A stretch of 64,000 nt of DNA from Emmonsiellopsis sp. PD_33 (Eukaryota; Ascomycota; Eurotiomycetes; Onygenales; Ajellomycetaceae): NCBI GenBank assembly GCA_032988165.1, contig JANTQF010000088.1, forward strand, positions 1-64,000, read 5' to 3'. The position numbers were made by a program, and so were the translations under genes. This document shows, piece by piece, positions 57,443 to 64,000 of this stretch. Each line of letters begins with the position of its first letter. The stretch's first letter is position 1. The notes beneath the pieces are model-generated. The model saw only the letters and a list, made by a program, of their open reading frames with translations, was not told the DNA's origin and did no database searches.

Positions 57443-57557
57443 TGTTGGCAGCCATAGGCCTCCAGTCTCCTGATCAGGCTTAGTGTGATTATGTGATTGC
57501 ACAGTAGATAGATTCTCTCACTAGTGTAGCAATCTGAGAACCTTCAACCTTCCCACA
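57443..57557 (+). repeat. Right LTR of the copia element
   Basis: 115 bp with the same ends as the left LTR. It contains no CpG at all. A purine tract lies directly before it. Confidence 0.95.
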
Positions 57558-57562
57558 CTGAC
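57558..57562. repeat. Target-site duplication, right (copia)
   Basis: CTGAC immediately after the right LTR matches 52326-52330. Confidence 0.92.
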
Positions 57563-58510
57563 GCCGGGACATTTTCAACCAACCAGAAGCCGGTATCCAG
57601 CTGAGTCAGCAGAAGATATTGGCGCAATCCAAGGCTACACCATAATGGGACTAACCTTCCAACATCCATCGGAGCAGCCCGACGTCGCTGGCCAAATTTC
57701 CTCCTCCCGTGCTCTCCTCGAGGGTCAACAACTAGCCAGACTAACAACATGGGTCCGCAGTGGCTTGTCTGGCTCAGCTGCATGTTTTCAACCCGGTGGT
57801 TTTCGGCCTCGGACAGACCCATCGTCTCCATCGGCTGGCTGGTTCTGCTTGTAGGTTACGAAGGCTACTTCTCCGGCATCAGCGGCCAGGGTTAAAAAGG
57901 CTTGAGCCTCGGCTAGGCTAGCTCCTTTTGACCCAGATAATGGTCCCTGGCTCCCTGGTCAGTGGTTGGGAGTCAGCGACTTTTGGGCCTGGCTGTCTGT
58001 TATGATTGAATTTTCCATGCCTGGCCGATGGTGGAGAGACACAAGCTCTTTGAGTATGCGGGTCTGGACTCTGGAGAGTCGAGACATAGATCGATCTTGA
58101 TCGATGAGATTGTGGGAGATGTCGGCAGCTGGAACGAGCAATAGCGGCTCCAAAGAAGCACCAACAAATAATTAACTATGGAGTTTGCCGCCAGCAGTGC
58201 CATTTCCGTCGCCTATTAAGATAGGCGCCTGTCCTCCCTCCACAAACAAGCGACTGGCTTGCCTTGGTTCTTTTCTTCTTGCTCCCTTCCTCATTCTTCC
58301 TCAACTTGCTTGCCAATCAAATTGGCCCTAGCGGTTACAGCTGTCTTCATTGCACGGTATTTTTTCCTTGCTTTCCTTTTATTTCTATTTTTATTTTCGT
58401 ATGAATAGCTTTGTCATTCGTTAGTCTATCGGGGGTTTTGGCCGTTGTTTTTTGCAATCTCCTATTAATTTTCTGGTCTGTTCAACAGTCCATCCATTCT
58501 TTTTTGAGAG
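57563..58510. other. Upstream region of the FAD oxidase
   Basis: CpG-containing sequence begins directly after the copia element. A CT-rich leader-like stretch (58225-58400) precedes the FAD oxidase start. Frames at 57544-57854 and 57959-58203 lack recognisable motifs. Confidence 0.45.
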
Positions 58511-60334
58511 ATGCGCGCCTCAATCTTTCTGCTCGGCCTAGTGTCGGCCTTTGGTTCCGCAGATGGTTGCCCGTTCACCCAACCTGTGACCGGTACGGAT
58601 AAAGCTGGATGCAATGCCCTGACAGGGGTGTTTTCGGACGAGGTTTTCTACAAAGAGAGTGCTGTCTATGAGTACGAAGTCAAAAATTTCTGGTCAAATA
58701 CTCAGATACTCTCTCCGTCATGCATTTACCGCCCAACCTCCGGTAGCCACCTGGCTGCAGCTATTAAGCTACTGAAAACTGCCAAAGCCTCGTTTGCTGT
58801 TCGTGGGGGTGGTCATATGGGCATCAAGGTGCGAAAATATCTTATCGAGACTAAAACTCCGCTGACGTATTTTACGAGGTTATAAAAAGGGTGCGAATAG
58901 CATTGACAATGGCGTTCTGATTGTCATGTCCAATCTGACAACTATGGCACTTTCCGACGACAACTCAGTTCTCTCCCTTGGACCTGGACATAAGTGAGAT
59001 CCCTAAGAGTATCCGATCTTTGCTTCGGCTAATGAATTATTGCCAGATGGGGACAAGTGTACGAATTCCTAGAGCCTAAGAGTTTGGCAGTTGCTGGTGG
59101 CCGTTTGGCTCCCGTTGGTGTGCCTGGTCTTTTGCTTGGAGGGGGTATCAGTTTTCATGGCAATTCCCAAGGCTTCGCATGCGACAACGTTGTCAATTAT
59201 GAAATTGCCCTTGCGGATGGGTCCCTCGTCAATGCGAATAAAGACGTGAACTCTGACCTGTTCTGGGCGCTGAAAGGCGGAAGCAGCAACTTCGGTATTG
59301 TCACCAAGTTTGATCTTCGGACATTCACATCTACCAAGGCCTGGGCGGGCATAATCACTATCGCGGAGGAGTATATTCCAGATGTTTTAGCCGTAAGTCT
59401 ATAGGTAATCTTTCCTGGGAGGAGATAAGTTCACGGCGGCTCATTCTATGGACTAGGCTATTGCGACGTTTTCCGCCGACTTTTCTGACCCCAAGTCGCA
59501 TATTGTCCCTGCCATCATTGCTGGCGAAAACCCCGTTGCAGCTGTGATCTTATACTATGACAGCCCGACCATAAATGATCCAGACTGCTTCAAACCTTTC
59601 ATGAATATCCCTTCGATCGGCAACACCCTTGATTTTAAGACTCTTCCAGAATTCGCATTGGAAACTGGAACTGCAGTGGTTCCTGGCATTAAGTAAGATA
59701 ATGTCTCATTAGATGTGGGTTTCTTGCCGCGCCATTAGCTAACTGAGTACTTAATAGTAACATCTTCGTTGCGGGATCAGTCGTTGGAAAGACCAAGGAA
59801 GAGCTCGAACAGGGAGTTAAGATCATTAACGATGTATTCTTTGATGCTCTCCCTGCCCTGTATGCTCAGATTCCCGCCGAGAATATTGTAGTTATCCAGC
59901 TTGATTGGCAACCTGTTGGTGCCATGTGGATGAAGGCTTCCGCCAGCAAGGGTGGAAATGCTCTTGGTCTTGATCCGTCAAAGGGAACTTACCTCATGTA
60001 TGCAGAGGTCGTCGAATGGAGGGGATCGGAATACGATGAGATTGTGAACTCCTGGGTCGAAAGCACCACTTACGCCATCAACAATGCCACCAAGGAAGCT
60101 GGGCTTTATGATTCTTTCAATTACATGTACGTCATGGAACTCATACTGCACCTTGGCTAACCGTCCACACACTAACACATCCTCTTTTCACTATATAGGG
60201 GTGATGCTGCCGGTTTTCAGTCCGTTATTCCCGAGTACGGCGCCGCCAACGTCGCCAAACTGAAGGACATCGCTAAGAAATATGACCCATCTGGGGTCTT
60301 CCAGAAGCTCATGCCAGGAGGCTTCAAGGTCTAA
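58511..60334 (+). CDS. Secreted FAD-linked oxidase (PCMH-type, berberine-bridge-enzyme class)
   Basis: Six exons (58511-58828, 58890-58993, 59047-59392, 59457-59692, 59758-60126, 60199-60334) give 502 residues. A signal peptide (MRASIFLLGLVSAFGSADG) is followed by the FAD-binding PCMH domain: CIYRPTSGSHLAAAIKLL, FAVRGGGHMGIKGANS (the histidine of GGH is the usual covalent flavin site), LSLGPGHKWGQVYEFL, GRLAPVGVPGLLLGGGISF and DLFWALKGGSSNFGIVT. The C-terminus, YDPSGVFQKLMPGGFKV, matches the family's F..L.PGG-type end. The substrate is unknown; relatives oxidise sugars, alkaloids or secondary-metabolite intermediates. The covalent cysteine of bicovalent enzymes is not evident. Introns are 53-72 bp with GT/AG ends. 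Confidence 0.9.
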
Positions 60335-62116
60335 AAAGTTCTCCCACCTCCTCAACGCCGGGAAAGCTCCGCCAAACATCGTTTGGCCAATTGAAGTCAT
60401 TTATATATCTATGTCCACATGGGTGGCTCTTTTGGATATGATACTTGGCTATCATCGCGTTGCATATCACTTCCCTTCAACTTGCATTTACATAATTAAT
60501 ATATATTTTTTGGATACACATACTCTTGTTTATGAAACCCATTGACTAGTATAAAGCGCGTAAACCATTTTTCCATACTTGAATGGTTTGTTCTTCAGAC
60601 TTTCTTCTTTGATCTAGTAATCCATCTCCGCACCTATGGACTTGTGGCAAAGTGATCCGATCTAAATACTAGCCGATCAAGCTTTCCGTTAGGATATCTT
60701 GCCATCGGTGAATCTGCGCTCATATCTGAAACCGAACCCACCGACATCGGGATTGGATGCTATTCAAGCACCCCTATCCACTCCGATTTGCCAGTTGATG
60801 CCTACATATGAGCCAAACTATAGCCATGGCCCCTATCTCCCTATAGGAAAGACACTCCTCAAACAGCTCCACGGCAGACAGGTAGAACTCGGGTGGAAGA
60901 TGATCAGTGACCTCTGCATTGTATGCATCCCGAGTCCCGACCAAGAAGGTCGCTCCTGGACCCTTGAAGCGTTGAACGGGTGCCCTGTGCGAACTTCCTC
61001 CCCGAATAGCTGGGGGGAAGGGAAGCTTGAGATGACAAGGTGCGGGGCTCGTGATATCCCCTGTGCTGATCGTAAGACGCTTTAAGGCTGGGATGGCGGA
61101 CAGGGGATGTTTTAGTGATGTGTTTTGTTTTATTACTAGCTCCTTGGACCTCTACCTGCTGGGCTGCTAGTATTTGAGTCCGGAAGAGGGAGAGCAGGTT
61201 CTTTTGGTATTGCCATATGTATTGTTTCTCTTCTCGTTTCTTCTTGCCCCCTGGGCCCTCCCTCCCTCTCTTTCTATATATATACGACGTAGTGAACTAG
61301 GGACTTCCCCTCTCTTGCCTGCCCCTTTCTCCATTCGAAGCTAACTAACTAGCTAACTAATTCCTGTCCCGACCATGCCAAGTCTCCTGAAAAGGAAACC
61401 CTCCCTGCAGCCCGGCCGGGGCTCCTCTGCAAGACTGCAACTACTAGGAGTCGAGGACAGGAGGGCCCCGCCCCGGCCCGCGGCCCGGCCCGCGGGAGCG
61501 AAAAAGGATTTGATAACTGAACAGGGCTAATAATTAACAATGAAGTGAGATCCAGGATTTCCGTGTATCCGTTCTTGCTGTGAAGAAGTACCGTCTCTAT
61601 GTCATACCGCGTTGGGAAGTGTTTTGTCTCATCCATGGATCCCATTGAACTTCGCGTCTTTCCATGCAATAGTTACCTCACGCCATGGAATAGGAGGGGG
61701 AAAATGTACTGGGATCTGCTTTATTAAACTATTGATTAGGTAAAGATTGTTTGATTGGCGTTTGCTTCCTTGCTTGCTGCCGAACCTCTGCAGCTAGCTA
61801 TGGTGTTATTGTACTCGTGAGAGATTTTCTTCTATTTTTGAAACAAGATCCGTCATATCCTTGTTTCTTGTCTTTCTTTTCTTCTCCCTCTCTCGCAGAT
61901 TTCCCTAGAAGGGACTTTGTTAGAGATATGTACACATGATATGCGAAAGCTTTATGCTGCGTATCACGAAAGAGGGAATAGAATGCTTTAGAATCCCCTC
62001 CCAAAATATTATTGATCCAATTATTATTAATAATAAAGACCAGCAAGGCGGTTCTAATTTTGCTCGGGCACTCCTTCTAACGTTTATGTGGGTTCGAAGT
62101 TTATTAGGTTCCCTTT
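60335..62116. other. Intergenic region
   Basis: This 1.8-kb region lies between two convergent genes. A frame at 60699-61085 (128 codons) is not recognised. At about 61409-61500 there is a very GC-rich block with inverted repeats (CCCGCGG/CCGCGGG) that stands out from AT-rich surroundings. A TATATATATA run lies near 61275. The remainder is AT-rich with nothing to report. Confidence 0.45.
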
Positions 62117-64000
62117 TCATGCCTCGACGCTTATGCTACTATCCTTCTCAACCGCTTTGGCCTCTGTCGCCGTGGTCTCGTCTGGCCCATTGACGCTGCT
62201 GATCCGGGTAATGTCGTCTTCAGCCTTTACTGCCGCAGCAAGGTTCGATTTTTCTGCCTCAGTCGCATCGGCAAAATGGACGATAACCTCGTCTCCGAAT
62301 TTGCCGTTGATGTCCTCGAGGGATAGGCCCTTTGTCTGCAATGTGGGGGTTGTGTTGTTAGCATTTTACCGGGCAGAAATATAGCAGGGGAGATATAGGG
62401 AAATCGACCCACCTCCGGACACCAGAAGTAGAGTATAACGATATTGACAAATGTCAAGACGACGAAAATGAGGTAGTATTTCCATTCGATATTCGCCAAT
62501 GCGGTTGGAGCGGCTTCAACGTAAACTAGCGTTGAAAGGAAAGTACCGACAAGTGACCACGCTACTCCTTGAGAGCGGATATGAGTGGGGAATATCTCAC
62601 CTAGAGAGAGAGACGGTTTTTAGAGGTGACAACCGAAGCAACGGGGGGTTTGAATGACTTACTGCAGTACACATAACCAGGGGCATCAATACCACCACCA
62701 TAAAAGGAGATGAAACAGAAAGTGAAGAATACACCCATTGCATTGCCGGCCCTATTCGTCGTGCCGGCAAATTGTGCGATCATGGCAGTTTCAAGACTCA
62801 GGGATATCATGCAGCCAGCGAGGCCAGCAACTAATACGAAGGAGTAAGATGGTTTGTCTGTGGAAAGGGGTCATAGTAGTATGTATGATATGGCTTACTC
62901 AATAGTGGTTTGCGTCCAAACCGGTCCAACAGGAGGGCACCGACGAAGTTCGAAATAGTAGCAATTGTTACATAGACAGCACTGAGGATGAGAGGAGTCC
63001 CCCCGGTAAGACCTAAGTTTTTATAAAGAGACACAACATAAACTATACCTATGTTAGCAATATGTGTTACGGAGTCTACAACGGGAATTGCTTCCAAACT
63101 CACTGTATATAACTTGAGCGCCTGTTGTCTGAGCAGCGTACTGGATGAAAAACCCCATCCACATTCTTTTCCGGTAACTTGGTTTAGTGAACAGCTGTTT
63201 ATTTCCGCCTTGAGCCCATGCTGCAGAATCAGACTGAGCCTGCTGCACCATCTGATAGAATTCCTCGCGCGCGTAGGTTTCGTCGTTCCCGTGGAGTTTG
63301 GAGACGGTTTTCCACGCCTCATCCTTTCGGTCCCGCGTCAAAACTAACAGACGAATTAGTAAAAACCAGCCATGTCCAACTCCCGCCTGCGGAACTACTT
63401 ACGCCATCGCGGTGATTCGGGGACCCAAGGGGTGCAAATTGCCAGTGCCAACGGGGGTAGATTGCTGATTGCGATGGGGAAACGCCATTGGAAGGAGAGA
63501 TTTCGAGAATAATATGTTCCAGCTCCGACCCATCCGGCCAGCGCGTATCCAGCCACAATCCACGTCCCATGTTGGCCTACTAAAAGGCCGCGCGCGTTGG
63601 GCGGTGCTGTCGGACAAGTCAGAATCGCCGATGATACCGGTATTTGCGAAGGGAAGGATCTCACAAATTTCAGCCTGGTAGATGGGGATGAGGACGACCA
63701 TCATTCCGGTGCCCCATCCAGCAATGAACCGCGAGGCTAGGAACATGCCTAGATTGATCGAGCCAGTCTGAAGTGATCCTCCAAAAATATTCACGGCGCA
63801 TGCCGTATACATGGTTATCTTTCTCCCATGGGCCTCGCTCATCCATCCCACAGTAAGCGCTCCAAAAGTTGCCCCCGCGCAGAATAAGCCGTTGATGGTG
63901 CCGGTGATGACATTGTTTCGAGGTCCGCTGGCTTCGAGATTGAAATATTGAAGAAAGCCCGGCTGGCCGAGTGTGTTTGAGATAACAGAGAACGAGTAGC
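62117..64000 (-). CDS. Sugar-porter family MFS transporter, 5' part beyond the window
   Basis: A proton-coupled or facilitative sugar transporter of the plasma membrane is inferred from the family. The gene is read from the right edge down to a stop at 62117; the N-terminus is outside. Signatures are the first-loop motif GWMSEAHGRK, the cytoplasmic-loop PPNARGLLVGQHGTWI (restored across an intron near 63620-63678), WVPESPRW, FFIQYAAQTTGAQVIYS (helix 7 region), the second-half motif LLLDRFGRKPLL, and near the end WCPETKGLSLEDINGKFGD followed by a charged cytosolic tail. Introns also interrupt the reading near 62340-62410, 62600-62660, 62830-62900, 63010-63100 and 63350-63400. Substrate specificity cannot be read; similarity is to the lactose/hexose-type branch. 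Confidence 0.88.

Larger units (their letters stand above)
52331..57557 (+). mobile_element. Ty1/copia LTR retrotransposon, mutated and inactive
   Basis: This 5,227-bp element has 115-bp LTRs beginning TGTTGG and ending CCCACA (TG...CA ends), flanked by a perfect 5-bp duplication CTGAC. The domain order gag, integrase, reverse transcriptase, RNase H marks it as Ty1/copia rather than gypsy. Every frame is broken by many TAG/TAA/TGA codons, and the interior is AT-rich with no CpG that I could find. It lies between the rhodopsin-like gene and the FAD oxidase and interrupts no recognisable gene. The intact target duplication and matching LTR ends show a single insertion with no later rearrangement. 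Confidence 0.93.

Noticed and set aside
60699..61085. 128-codon frame after the FAD oxidase
   Set aside because: Composition is not clearly coding and no family is recognised; left in the intergenic description.
1..64000. CRISPR arrays, bacterial operons, ribosomal RNA genes
   Set aside because: The sequence is eukaryotic nuclear DNA; no regularly spaced direct repeats and no rRNA signatures were seen.

Overview
The window is nuclear DNA of a filamentous ascomycete. Genes carry several short introns (about 54-100 bp, GT...AG), intergenic regions are long and rich in CT or poly-A tracts, and every recognisable protein has its closest family resemblance in Eurotiomycetes. Two transposon relics have lost nearly all CpG dinucleotides while neighbouring genes keep theirs. 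That style of repeat decay is known from Onygenales (for example Coccidioides), so an onygenalean fungus is my best guess. I cannot name the species from sequence alone.

Layout. 0-10.7 kb: the tail of an unidentified gene, the DEAD-box helicase HAS1 (-), a TRP-like/flavin-carrier membrane protein (+) and U1 snRNP protein C (-). 11.75-15.1 kb: a dead Mutator-like DNA transposon (MULE) with 93-bp terminal inverted repeats. 16-26 kb: a Par32-like protein (+), dynactin ARP1 (-), a small protein with half a GATA finger (+), ALG13 (-) divergent from mitoribosomal mS35 (+), and a CCCH zinc-finger protein (-). 28-41 kb: a CHD/Mit1-type remodeller (-) divergent from mitochondrial rRNA methyltransferase MRM1 (+), then an ISWI remodeller (-) divergent from a DUF4588/HAPSTR1-like protein (+). 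41.5-47.5 kb: a DUF4536/DMAC1-like small membrane protein (-), AP-3 mu (+) and fatty-aldehyde dehydrogenase HFD1 (-). 49-64 kb is accessory in character: a rhodopsin-like seven-helix membrane protein (-), a dead Ty1/copia retrotransposon with 115-bp LTRs and a perfect 5-bp target duplication, a secreted FAD-linked oxidase (+) and a sugar-porter MFS transporter running off the right edge (-).

Most genes are housekeeping and do not form a pathway. Recurring themes are RNA work (HAS1, U1-C, mS35, MRM1), chromatin remodelling (Mit1, ISWI), and membrane or secretory work (AP-3 mu, ALG13, flavin carrier, ARP1). Gene structures were assembled by hand; for nearly all complete genes the exon sum divides exactly by three, which supports the splice choices.

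The most informative unexpected signal is in the repeats. All 15 differences between the two copia LTRs, and all six between the two MULE inverted repeats, fall at positions explained by an ancestral CpG that decayed to TpG in one copy and/or CpA in the other. The few CpGs that survive sit at the outermost edges of the elements. I did not find a clearly new multi-gene system.
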